Origin: Neodontobutis hainanensis
Taxonomy: Eukaryota; Chordata; Actinopteri; Gobiiformes; Odontobutidae
NCBI GenBank assembly: GCA_024349245.1
Contig: JALDNG010001414.1
Coordinates: 1-64,000, forward strand
Direction of reading: 5' to 3'
Length of the DNA: 64,000 nt
Under the pieces are notes generated by a model that was not told where the DNA came from, ran no database searches, and saw only the letters and a list, made by a program, of their open reading frames with translations. The first letter of the stretch is position 1, and every line of letters starts with the position of its first letter. A program made the position numbers and the translations under genes. Below are positions 11,601 to 23,238 of this stretch, in pieces.

Positions 11601-14600
11601 TTTTGTTTTGTTGTGGCTGCCGCTCGCTTGTGTAAACTGTAAAGACGGCATCCATTCGAAAATAATTGTACTGTAACATCAACATAGAACTGCTGTGTTT
11701 TTCTGACCAGCGTTGTCCATAGACATTGCCTGCTCACAAACAAGGCTGGTATCATTCAACAGCCAGTTCTTATGGACATGCATCAGCTAAAAGGTTGTGA
11801 ATGCAGCAAAAGAAACTTTTTGCTAATCCTTTAGCACCACTCAGTCTCTGAATATATCTATTGCCCATTGCTCACGCAGCTGTAGATGAGTGGGTATCAG
11901 CAATCATCTAGAGAACCACAGAATCTGCACCAAGCTCTTCTCAGAGCAGTTAGAAAACTCACGCAACACAAAACACAAGCTGAACCTTTGGCCTCAAATA
12001 ATGAGTTCATAAATGAGGAAATTGTTGCAGCTCTATGAATGAAATGTTCAGAACGCTAGGAATAAAGTAGAAACTGCCTAATGTTTACTGCAGCAGCTGT
12101 ACCGCCAACCAATCACTGCTACAACGGGATTTAGTTGCTTCTTTATGTTCAATTTTCACACTGCATCCAAATTTCAAAAGGCCTGCTTTAAATAGATTTT
12201 ATGTTTCACAGAGACACAACTTTGATCACAATGTTTCTGTAGCAGACGCCGCACTTCTGGATCCAGCAGAATGGAAACGTGTGCCTCTTCAGGGGATACT
12301 CGAACCAAGTCCTGTACTGACTCGACCCCACAGTGGAAATTAGGCTTATGGCACGGCCAATTATTTACTAGTGGACCAATGTGTGGTCAATGTGTTTGAA
12401 ACACTGAGGCATTTTTGTATTTAAACTATACTGTTCAAATCTTAAAATATAACAAATTAAAAGTATGTATATGGAACAGTTAGATTAACCCTATTGGAGC
12501 TCTGTTGGCATGTCTCATTTCTTGTGGAGTGTGGTGATGTGTGCTGTACCTTGGGCATACGGGACATGCCTCCCACCAGCAGCACCTCTCCGATGTCTCC
12601 CTTGGACACCTCAGCATCCTGCATGGCCTTCTGACAGGGGGCCACCGTGCGGCGGATCAGGTCGGCCACAATCCCCTCAAACTGAGACCGGGTGAGCTTC
12701 ATGTTGAGATGTTTGGGGCCCGAGGCATCCATTGTCAGGTACGGCAGGTTAATGTCAGTCTGCACAGAACACGCATCTGATCACAAATTACGTATTTATT
12801 TTAGAATATTATCACTGTAAATAAAGCAGCAAATGTAGAGTCGCTCTTGTATGAACTCCGAGTATGTTTAACATTTTTCAAAGAAATAAGACCTAGTGTG
12901 TGGCCCTGTGGTGTCCAGGATAGGCCACTCTCACTAGATTGAGCTCTGCAGCAGATTCCAGAACAAAGCCGGCTGAGCTGAGGACTGGGGCAGAGTGCTG
13001 CTGTGCCAGCCCTGTGATACTGAACCAGACAAAGCGCCTGGACAGCTGACTATCTATTCACCTGCAGTGAGGACGACAGCTCACACTTGGCCTTTTCTGC
13101 TGCCTCTCTGACCCTCTGCAGCGCCATGTTGTCCTTAGTGAGATCAACACCAGTCTGAAAAAGACAGGAAACATCACAAACAAGAACACAGACAAAAATC
13201 ACCTGATAAAATTCTCTTTATGTATTTGCCTCTCTTTTAAATTCTTTGACAATGTGTCTGAGGAGGTGCTGGTCAAAGTCTTCTCCCCCAAGAAAGGTGT
13301 CTCCGTTAGTGGACTTAACTTCAAATACACCCTTCTGGATCTCCAGGACAGAGATATCAAACGTACCCCCGCCAAGATCATACACAGCAATACTACAAAA
13401 ACAAACAGGGGTTCAATTGGACAGAATCAGAAATAATGCATTGAGTTCAGTCCTTTTTGTCTGCCTTATGGTCCACTCACATCTTATCCTGGGTCTTGTC
13501 CAGGCCGTAAGCTAATGCAGCAGCTGTGGGCTCATTGATGACCCGAAGAACGTTCAACCCAGCAATCTGACCAGCGTCTTTAGTTGCCTGAAAGTCAAAT
13601 ACGAGACATTGTAGAGTGTTACACCGTCATATTTAGCCAAGTGGTAGCTGTGGAGCTGCTCGGTGTGGTGGCCAACCAACAATGGCTCCCACAGCGTTCA
13701 TGTGTTTAGTTTATCAGGATTCATAAAATCTAACATTTTGTCTGTTAGGATCACCATTTGAGTGGATATATTTCTGTAATTGAATTTGCTCGTTACATAT
13801 TGTTAAAAATGTCTGTCAATTCCATTACAGTGCTTTTGATTCATGTCTGGAACATGTCTGGAGTAGCTTTACATACATGATTACATTTAGGGATGTCAAA
13901 TTTAAAACACAAAGTACTTTTTACTCTAGTGAATAGCATGTTAAAAGAAAGCTAAAGAAAGCAGAGCGCTCTGCAGCAATAAGTTATCATACATTTACTG
14001 CCATACACACATTATTCACACACCAAACTCACCTCCACTAGTGTTGTCACAATACTTAGATTTTGAGTTTGGTTCAATAACTGACCTGACCCATAATCAT
14101 GTGATTTTTTTATTTTAATGCTCTCTTTGACCTAATTATGTGATATGTAGCTTTTACTTTAGTCAGGGATAACAACAATCATGGTTAAAAGTCTTATTCC
14201 CCAAAGAAAGTGTGTGACTAATTTTTCCCCACACCCAGCTCTGGTGACCGTCTATAGCGAGAGGCAAATTCCAATGACATTCAGATTAAAAACTACATTA
14301 AAATGCCTATTTTAATGACACACTAAACTCTATAACATCTTTGTCAGTTTGTAACTTTGCTGTTGCTGTTAAATACGTAAATTAGCTACATGGCAATATG
14401 TGCACGGACACAAGCCTGAAGAAGCCTGTGTCACTGGCGGAGTCTCGGGACACACAGCACACCTGAGAAACTATTGTTTATCATCTGTACACTGTCAACA
14501 CTGTAATAAAACCAACAAAGCCTTCTGTGTTGCATTACCTCGTTAAGAGAAGAGTCCCATTTGTTGACCTCAATTTACATTTTGGGCTTTTTCTGAACAA

Positions 14601-17600
14601 CCCTCCTGTATTTCCTGTAAAGTTTAGTTTGTAATGAGCCTCTTCTTAGGGGGAGACTTAGTTCTGTCACAGTTCTGTCAGACACAAATACATTCCTGGT
14701 TTGTAACTTTCCAGTGGTAGGCTACAGCTCATCTGCGCTTCTTCGCTCATTAGCAGCTAATTGACCTGCTCTCGTTATTACAGACTTGTAACACACTTTT
14801 GTGTAAAATATAATCAATACAATACAATACAATACAATGGGGAGAGGGAAGTCTGTGCTTCTCTGCTTAGACAGCTGCCCCCACGACCCGGCCCCAGATA
14901 AGCGGTAGAAGATGGATGGATGGATGGGCAATACAATACAAGGTTTGGGTTTTTTGACACAAGCATGTCTTCACCAGAGACGTGAACAGGAAACAGCTCA
15001 CGCTAAGCTGCAGCTTCCATCGCGCTCACTTCTTTCCCTCAGCCCCAGTGAGGCATGACATAAAGGAAAGCTACATGTTGAGAAATTTGTAATAGCAGCT
15101 GTTTGCTGTTTTTGATTTGTTTAAGGATGTTTTAACTGAACAGTGCGCTACTCATTTAACACGGCACACATGGGTATGTAAAATGTCAATTGAAAAAAAA
15201 ATAAAAATAAAAATGCATATTTTTATTGAAAAAAAACCTTTCTGGATAGTGTTACAAAATAAACCATTTGTGTTAAACAGTACATTTCAAGTAAAACGGC
15301 TAAATATGCTTTAAAAAGTACATTTATAGAAGGTGCAAAAAATAAATAAAAATAAATTCACATTAATTGCGAAAAAAAAAAAAAAAGATTAATTGTGAGT
15401 TAACTATGGACAATTATGTGATTAATCACAATAATATATTTTAACGGTTTGACAGCCCTAGTTCTACTGAAACGTCTTGGCATGATCCATTGGTATGAAG
15501 TGCAATGCTCTCTTTGATTTTGCAGATCAGGATTGTATATAATATTTGACAGTGATACCCTAGCTGTACTTAAAAAATGAAATATGTACAGTAGATACTG
15601 TACCTGTCTCTGAGAGTCATTGAAGTAGGCAGGCACAGTGATGACTGCATTTTTCACCGGGGTTCCCAGGTAATTCTCTGCAACATTAAAACCACTTTAG
15701 AACTGGGAATAGCACGAGAGAGTGTCAGAGCCATATTCTCATACCTGCAGTTTCCTTCATCTTCATCAGAACAAAGGCACCAGCTTGACTGGGTGAGTAC
15801 ATTTTCCCATGAGCCTCCACCCAGGCATCGCCATTGGAAGCGGACAATTTTGTAGGGCACATTCTTCCTGTTGATTAAAGACATTTGTAACCTCAATTGT
15901 CACATTTGTGCAGTTACACGACATGACTTCCAGCTGCACTCACAGGTCTTTCTGGACCTCAGCGTCATCGTAGCGGCGTCCTATCAGTCTCTTAGTGGCG
16001 TACAGTGTGTTCTGTGGGTTTGTAACCGACTGCCGTTTAGCAGGCATGCCTACCAAACGCTCTCCATCCGCTGTGAAGGCAACAACTGAGGGAGTGGTCC
16101 TGGCCCCCTCGGCGTTCTCCAGCACCTGCATTGAAACAAGAGGAGTTTACTTACTTTGAAACAAAACGTTTTCGAATTAGGTTAGAGAGACACAGCTAAC
16201 TCTGAAGACAAGAGTACTAAAAACATTAGTGCCCCAGGGTCATCACCTTGGCCTGTTTGCCCTCCATGACAGCAACGCAGGAGTTGGTGGTTCCCAGGTC
16301 AATACCGATGACTGAGCCCTTGATGGCCTCTGACCTGCAGGAAATAAAGACACATGGATACCACAGGGTAGGGCTGGGCAACATAAAAATTCAAATGTGT
16401 TTTTGCCAATACAAAACAACATCAAAGCAGCTGCAGAGTGCATTTCTCTCAGAGTGAAAATAAAGCAGGTTAGGTAGAATACTTTTTAGTTTTAGCTTTC
16501 TGTCTCCATAAACCAGGTCTAGTATAATGTCCACTGCACACATTGCCTTGTTAGAAATTCTTAAAAGCTTCTGACCTAGTGGCTACTTTACACAAATCAA
16601 CAAAAATACTCTGCAGGGACACTATGCTGCTCCGTTGCTCAGTGACACTTCTATAAACCAAAGCATTTCTGAGGTAATATGACTACATTCTCTGGGGATT
16701 ATTTATCAACTGTAGAGTCACCTCAGACTGTATTGGAGCTGCTCTGGAGCTAACAGCAGCATTAGCCACAGCACAGTGAGGAGCAAGTTTAGAGAAAACT
16801 TTTTTTTCTCCGTTAAGTTTGATTTAGCGAGATGGCACTTTTTGACATCATATAAAATTATAAACTTAGATGAGTCCAATTTATTTAATATATTGCTCAG
16901 GCCTACCACAGGGCAGACACTTACACAAAATATCCATTTAACAGACAATATAATGTACATCGGCAAATAGAATTTACCATGTTACTTTCAAGAACAGCTC
17001 GGTTCATTTTGTTATTGAGGTTTTATACACACCAGTGCAGCCTTAATGTGATCTGTAATTTTACAATAAAAGAGGTCTACTCACGCATAGTGTCTCCTGG
17101 ACAGAACTCTGGCAGCATCTAGATGGAAGCCGCTCCAGCAGGCCTGTCACACATCACAGCAGGGTTTACATGTGTCGATCATTAACAAACCAGTGCTTTA
17201 AAAGAAAACTGGTAGTTTGGTAAATGTGAGCTAGAGGGTTTCAAAACAGCACTGGCCTTCTGTCTGTTTAGATTAGAACGTAGTTGGTCCTCAATTGAGT
17301 TTAACTTGCCACCACATGAGCAATATTGCAGCATGATGGGGGCGGGGACATTGACTGAAGGTCATTGAGAGCCACTACTCGAGCTCAAACATGAGCGCCA
17401 CTCTACACCAGACAGGTTCAGCATGGTTTTATTTTAGAAAACAACATATATCTATTTACAAATATCTATTTATCTATATATCTATTTACTTTAAGTAATG
17501 CGTAGTTTGAACTGACGTTTGACCAATTGGCTACTTTCCATTTCATTTGGAAGCTAGCCTTGAACATCCCAAATGCCACCTCAGATGTTTTAGGAATAAA

Positions 17601-17903
17601 TACCCAATTACATTGAGTTAGTAAAGCTGCACTGCTTAATTGTGTCATTCCTTATATATTGATTAATGGAATATATAGCTACAAAACGCCAATGGTTACG
17701 ATCATGTAACCGGCCTTGGCTACTTGTAGCATGCTAAGCTAACCGGCGAGCGGTCAAATACTCTGTTTACTCTCTGAGCAAAATAAAAAGAAGACAGCCC
17801 TATTGAATAATGTTATACTGACCTTCTTAATCAAAGACGACACTTGTCTGGTGGAGTTAATTGTAGGAAGAGTCCTTGACACGGTCCTGGTAACGCTCAA
17901 CAT
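8692..17903 (-). CDS. hspa9: hspa9: mitochondrial Hsp70 (mortalin/GRP75)
   Basis: Mitochondrial matrix Hsp70, the ATP-driven motor of protein import and a folding and Fe-S-cluster chaperone. Sixteen coding exons: 17823-17903, 17085-17143, 16247-16334, 15944-16125, 15745-15867, 15604-15677, 13481-13587, 13230-13392, 13062-13154, 12550-12759, 10557-10784, 10244-10466, 9940-10034, 9761-9853, 8852-8992, 8692-8766. The start is the first ATG of an Arg/Ser-rich leader (MLSVTRTVSRTLP...), a typical matrix-targeting sequence. The nucleotide-binding domain shows IGIDLGTTNSCVAV, NDSQRQATKDAGQIAGLNV, INEPTAAALAYG and VYDLGGGTFDIS. The linker and peptide-binding domain start at DVLLLDVTPLSLGIE, and the lid ends in a Gly/Ser/Glu-rich tail. 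Phases sum to 678 residues (human about 679) if two missing bases in exon 5 are allowed. Oddities are that exon-5 gap and a GC donor after exon 8. The large introns (10785-12549, 13588-15603) hold no other gene I can see. Confidence 0.97.
12885..13045 (-). other. GC-rich foldable segment in a short hspa9 intron
   Basis: This stretch between hspa9 exons 9 and 10 is richer in G and C than the rest of the intron. On the transcribed strand it can form AGGGCTGG/CCAGTCCT, AGCTC/GAGCT and GTGGCC/GGCCAC stems in succession, the last followed by ACA. That recalls an H/ACA snoRNA, but no good H box is visible, so this is only a candidate structured element. Confidence 0.25.
13228..13229 (-). other. Noncanonical GC splice donor in hspa9 intron 8
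   Basis: After the KEFKRE codons the intron begins GCAAATAC, not GT. The 75-base intron ends in a normal AG before TGVDLTKDN. The flanking exon sequence AGAG|GCAAAT fits the known GC-AG donor class, and exon phases are correct only with this junction. Confidence 0.75.
14839..14930 (+). mobile_element. 5'-truncated Rex3 LINE tail
   Basis: About 90 bases match the 3' end of the Rex3 copy at 62.7 kb (CGACCCGGCCCCAGATAAGC, then GATG repeats). It sits between two ATACA/ACAAT-repeat stretches (14815-14838 and 14930-14941), consistent with a target-site duplication. It lies in an hspa9 intron. Confidence 0.85.
15745..15867 (-). other. hspa9: hspa9 exon 5 with a two-base gap
   Basis: The exon reads NVPYKIVR, then shifts frame, and returns in another frame as NGDAWVEAHGKMYSPSQ. 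A missing GC pair at a CGCGC run (about 15838-15842) restores the alanine-serine expected here and the exon phase (125 instead of 123 bases). Everything else in this essential gene is intact. Confidence 0.85.
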
Positions 17904-18691
17904 TTTGTCAACTCACAGAAGAACTAAACGCTATAAACGATGCCCACTTCAAACTCAAAGTCCTTAAGAAATAAACAGCTAATACAATCCAAAAGGCTGT
18001 CAAAATCAACCAAAACCAGACAGTGTAGCCACGGGACAGTTACAGCTGAGGTCTAGGAGTACAGCTTGTCTTTACGCTGCGGGAGTAAAGGAACTGCGCT
18101 GCTTCTTCTCGAATTATCCAACACATGTTGCACCATGCACCGCTCAAGGACCCTGCCAAGGCTGTCCAGATAGTGCCTGAATACCATAATTCATTGTGAC
18201 AAAGATATATATCATTAGTTAGTTACAAATAAACAAAATAAGTACAACATGGTAAATTTATTAAACTGAAATTAGTTGACCAGTCTACAAGAACTGAGTG
18301 AATTTACGCTATTCTTTGTCTTTTGTGATTGTGCGCTATACAAGGGCACGCGCACTCTGTGGGCTTGAGAAGGTCGTGATCAAACGGTGGGTCCACATTG
18401 AAACGTAAATAAATAAAAACGTTAAGATAATTAACGAATAAATAAACGCTAATAGCTAAAAAAATAGCCAATATATAAAAATACAAATGTATACAAATAC
18501 GAAATTGGTAAAATACAAAAATAGGCAGAGGATATAGCGCAACGAAGGAAATAGTTTCACGTGACCAAAAAGGTTGTTCACGGCGGGCTGCAATGCACTG
18601 AACGTCCCCAGTCCTCTGCCGGAAATTAAGAAGAAGAAGAAGCAGAAGGAGGATGATTTAGCGCGGCTAAAGTTTAAGCACAAGCTTTAAA
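17904..18691. promoter_or_regulatory. Divergent promoter region, hspa9 / finger-less gene
   Basis: 788 bases separate two divergent start codons. It contains hspa9 5' UTR and presumably both promoters. A CACGTG E-box in the context TCACGTGAC lies at 18557-18565. That form is bound by USF and TFE family factors, but binding here is inference. No TATA box is obvious. Confidence 0.5.
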
Positions 18692-19347
18692 ATGTCGCGA
18701 CTGGAAAAACTGGGAGCTATGGTAAAAGAGGGCCACGCTGTCGCTGCTCAGGATATATTTAAACTGTTTGAGCAGAGAATAGCCACATATGAAGAGGAAA
18801 TCCGCTTGTTAAAAGAGGTGAACAGGAGACAACAAGAAGAACTGGACGCTTTGTTTAAGCCAAAGGTTGTGTTGCACAGAGCATACAGTTGTAGTTATAT
18901 TGCGGATGAAGAAGAGAAAGCCTATCCCACATTGAAGCAGGAAATCAAAAAGTATCCGGTTAGTAATAATGACGAGACACAAGAACTTGTCGTTAAAGAG
19001 GAGAGTATCTTCGGGAGTTTTTGATAACGCCTCCTGTCTCTGAGAAAAGCGAATGGGAACTCGAAGTACCAAAACCAAGCTTGGATTCAAATGGACTTCT
19101 ACATTGTAACCCTGGTGGAGGGCTATCTGACAACTGTTCGGACACCGATGACTCCGCAGACTGGGACATTGAACCACCAGCCCATAACTGCATGACTACA
19201 AAAGCAGATAGAGATGAATATAATTGGGTCTACACCAAATTGATAAAAAGACCAATAGAGGAATCAAGCAGAAGTCCAATATCCAAGTGTAGAAAAACCT
19301 GTGACACCGAGAGTGGCCTGGAAAGCATGAGCAGTAACAACTTGTGA
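18692..19347 (+). CDS. Finger-less relative of fish C2H2 zinc-finger proteins
   Basis: The first frame (18692-19024) starts MSRLEKLGAMVKEGHAVAAQ, followed by DIFKLFEQRIATYEEEIRLL and an acidic KEE-rich stretch. This is the conserved N-terminal module, with a short coiled coil, seen in front of many fish C2H2 zinc-finger proteins. The frame stops at TTTTTGA and continues without loss in the next frame (ITPPVSEKSEWELEVPKP) to 19347. One missing T in a run of T near 19017-19022 would join them into about 218 residues. No C-x2-C...H-x3-H finger follows. A weak cysteine-rich frame at 19442-19580 is the only hint of one. It is either a real finger-less paralogue, a gene with distal fingers not seen, or a decaying copy. 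It is divergent from hspa9. Confidence 0.6.
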
Positions 19348-21857
19348 ATTTATCTGTGAGCAAGAGACCTATTTTGGTAATGAGACCAAAAGACATTATG
19401 GCATCACTTTTGTTAATAATATAGAAGAATTGCTTCCCTAAATGGTATGTTTGGAGGGAGAAAGACCCTTAAGATTTGTAAAGTGTGTAAAGAAATTCCA
19501 CACACTCAGATGCACATGCTCATGGAAGCCAGAGCAAGTGACACAAGAAGGAGACATTTTAGACAGTTGTGCAAGGAAACTTTTACCTTTTGAAATTTTA
19601 TTTACCAAGGAAATAGTCTACTCAAATTGTGATTAATGGTGTTTCTGTCTGACTAAACACATCCTTGCATAGTTATTATTTTACACATGGACTTTTTCAA
19701 AACCCCACACCTTTTTTATTATTTTACTATTAAAAAAAATTCTGTGACCTTTCAAATATGCAGTTTCTCTTTAGTGTTACAAGGCAGGATCTGAGGAACG
19801 GAGCACTGCCTTAAGCAGCATTAATCTCTTAAAGTGTGAACCTCAGTGTGCTTTTTTATTGTATTGAATAACGGTTTTATTTGACATTATATAAAATCTA
19901 TAGTGGAAGTCACTCCAGCGGATTAATGAGCAGATGAAGCAGACTTTCTTCTAAATCAGGGGTCTCAGACTAATTTTATCTCAGGGGCCGCATAGGGAAA
20001 AATCTATTTCCAAGGGGGTCGGACCGGTAAAATCATGGCATAATCATTTTAAAATATCAACTTCATATTGTTTCTTTGTTTTAATTTTCCAAAATAGCAC
20101 AAGCACATTCTGAAAATGCACACATCACAAATAATCCTCTTGACAGAACACTTGAGCTGAACATTCTGAAGAAACAATTGGTGCAATTTTAAGAACACAA
20201 TGCCTCAGTGATTGTAACTCCAAATTTGTCTCAGTGTATCTACAAGGTTATACAACTTTAAGTCACAACCAATCTTTGATTGAACAAATACAAACTCTTC
20301 CAGGTATAAAATAATATAATATAATATATAAATCTTTGTCATAATCTTAATCCTGAACTAACTCATCATACCATACAAACTGGGTAGAAACTGTTCAGGA
20401 GCGTTGAGATACTCCTTCCTTAGGCTTATCGTGAAGGTAAAAACTGTACAATGTATGAACAATTTCAACAAACCAAACTTATGCACTGAAGTGACATTAC
20501 AGTAAATCACACACTTCACTTTCTTTAAATCTCACCAGAAGGCATTTTTTCAGAAAAAGTCAGGTTTAAGAATGTCTCAAGCAGCATTGTTGTCTCAAGC
20601 AGTGTGGCTACCCACTGTTTAGTTTACCCCTGAAACCTGGCATCTTTTAGTTTTCACAAGTGAATCAAAGTCAGGCATCACATCCTGAGTGGCAGCCAAT
20701 TTCAGGATGTCATGATGTGGGACAGGCTAATTGGCAGAACAACAAGGCATCTCTGGACTATCAGGCCTATACCAGCGGTCCCCAACCTTTTATGCGCCAC
20801 GGACCGGTTTAATGTTAGACAATATTTTCACGGACCTTTAATGTGTAGCGGATAAATACATAAAATAAAATGATACAAGCAGCATAATACTTGAATATTT
20901 TCTAAATATATTAATAAAAGTGAATAAACGTGTATTTAATGCAGTAGCGAAGCAGTTTTGAAGGCTTCATTGCCTCATTAGAGCCGGCCGCCGCATATTA
21001 TGCAGAGTGGGCTTGGTATAAATCCATGTTTTAAGTAGGACTCCTGGTATTGTCTGTTAAATTAAGCTTGTTTTGTGTTGGAAGTCCTATGCTCTTCTGT
21101 TTCCTCACTGGGTCTGTAAGGTATTTATTCTTGTTCTGCATCCCGGTACCAAATGACCCACGGACCGGTACTTGCGCTTTGCAAAATCATCTGGCGGGGG
21201 GCTGCAAGAATGACACCACTGTTCTAAATACTGGATCTTAGTAGAGTTGGGAGTACATATTGTATTGTGACATTATTGCAAAACCGATTTTATAACACTT
21301 TATTCTTGGTAGAGATAACACGATTGTACTACTTCTTCAAAGCCAAACTTGCTTTAATCTTATTGTCTGTTAATTTACTTAAGATGTCTTAGCTTGAACA
21401 TAATGAAACAAGCTTATATAAACACAGTTTCATACATTCAAATCCATTTTTAGGACCTTATTTTTTTTGTTTGTTATTTTTTGTGTCTAAAGTTCTGGAT
21501 ACAGCCATGTGTCGGGCTATTTCATTCTAAAATAGGAGCAAAGTAAGCTCACCATGTTTTGTTATATCCAATAAAATAAAATAGGTGAATTTCTAAATCC
21601 CCCTATCCTAATCTATTGATCAAAGTCATTTATCTCGTTATTTCAAAACTTTGTAATTACCATTACCACATCACCATTAGTGAAGCTCCTGGAGGTACAA
21701 CTTAAACATTCAAACTTTTTAGAATTTCATAGTTTTCTGAAAAAAAATGTCTTTAAATATGATCTAATCATTTAAGTCAAGGGTATTGACAAACATAATA
21801 TGTCTAAAAATAATTACACTAATTATGATCTTTCATGTCTTTATTCATCATTCAAAA
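19348..21857. repeat. Noncoding with hAT-like end fragments
   Basis: No gene recognised after the short frame at 19442-19636. Two stretches resemble hAT-superfamily ends: CAGGGGTCTCAGACTAATTT with GGGGCCGCATAG near 19957-20000, and CAGCGGTCCCCAACCTTTTA with CACGGACCGG near 20771-21240. Matching opposite ends with an 8-base duplication were not found for either, so boundaries are unknown. Confidence 0.4.
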
Positions 21858-22549
21858 TGGCAGTGGAAAAAGTAAGTGAACCCTTAGAATTAATAACTGG
21901 TTGACAGGTTGGCAGCAATAACCTCAACCAGGCGCTTCCTTTAGCTGTGGATCAAACATTCTCACATTATCCTGAAGAATTGTCTGATATACTTGAATTC
22001 ATCTTCCCCTCAATAATTGAAGCTGGCCAGGCCCTGATGCAGCAAAGCAGGCCCAAATTAAGAGGTTTCCTCCAACATACTTTACAGTTGGGAGGATGTT
22101 TTCATGATAATAGGCCATGCCCTTTCTAATTCAGATGTAGCGCTGTGTGTTTTTTCCAAATAGTTCAATCTTAGTTTCATCAGTCCTCAAAACATTTTAC
22201 CAGTACCGCTGTGGAGTGTCAATGTGTTCTTGAGCAAGCTTCAGGCGTGCAACAATGTTCTTTTTAGTAAGCAGTGGCTTATTTCATGGTGTCCTCCAGT
22301 GTTTTACGTATTGTCGACTCATGAACAGAGATGTTAGCAAGTTCCAATGGCTGTCATTTGGGGTTGTTTCTTAATGTCACAATGAGTCTTTGTTGTGCTC
22401 TTGATGTCATTTTGACTGGGAGCCCACTTCTTGGTAGAGTAGCAACAGTCAGCGTAGCTGTAGTCCACACCTGGTTTGGTAAACCTGACTCCAATTACCT
22501 TTTTTGATATCATTAACTCAAGGGTTCACATACTTTTTCCACACGCACT
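21858..22549. mobile_element. Tc1-like element, internally deleted (type C)
   Basis: The left end has GTGGAAAAAGTAAGTGAACC and the right end carries the inverted form GGTTCACATACTTTTTCCAC. Between them are degenerate pieces of Tc1 sequence such as GGCAGCAATAACCTCAACCA. At about 690 bases it has lost much of the roughly 340-codon transposase of intact Tc1-like elements. Confidence 0.75.
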
Positions 22550-22946
22550 AAGAGTTTTTTTGGTTGTTCTCAAGAAAGATAATAGAAATCAGATTTTTTT
22601 TTAGGGGATTACATTATGTTTACCAATACTCTTGACTTTGATGGATTTATTCAGAAACCCATGAAATTCCAAAAGGTTCTAAAAACATACAAAAAATAAA
22701 ATAAAACAATTGAATTTACCTTTGGGGATTAATCAAATTAAATAGAATTATGATGATTAAACAAAATTTAAAAAAAACTGAGTAACTAATCAGAAACTTT
22801 ATAGAAATGTGTGTATTACTTTTAGCTAATCGACAATAGTGGGCATCATGTCAGTGCAGTTTCTTTCCCAAAAATCTGGCTTTATCGGAACGACGAGTGG
22901 AGTTCGCTTGTTTCTCACGAGACGGTAAACGGTGCAACTATGATTG

Positions 22947-22956
22947 TCTCGCGAGA
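22947..22956. promoter_or_regulatory. TCTCGCGAGA palindrome upstream of rab33b
   Basis: A perfect 10-base palindrome about 283 bases before the rab33b start codon. This motif is a known CpG-promoter element of vertebrates, often linked to bidirectional promoters. An identical copy lies before setd7. Confidence 0.6.
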
Positions 22957-23238
22957 TCTTCAGCCTTTGGCGAACGTCGTACGTGGCTTGACAGCTGTAG
23001 TGTTTACAGTGGAGTGGGACGGGAGTCTGAAGGAATACAGTAGGGAACAAATAACATTGGTCTTCAGTTAACGCTTTATATGGTCTTGCATACTGATATA
23101 AATTGGTTACACGTGTTTTTGTAGCATGACAAAAGGCAGTATGTGCTTTGTTTGACATTTTGCCGTCTCATAACTCGGTAGCAGCGGTGCTGCTGTGGCT
23201 GTCAGCTGCGGAGAACAGCTGCCTTTCGGGTTGCTGCC

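Noticed and set aside
18304..18683. Minus-strand frames upstream of the finger-less gene
   Set aside because: Low-complexity Phe/Leu-rich translations of AT-rich promoter-side DNA, with no domain or splice support.
19442..19636. A zinc finger completing the gene at 18.7 kb
   Set aside because: The cysteines and histidines do not have C2H2 spacing in any frame, and no splice link is evident.
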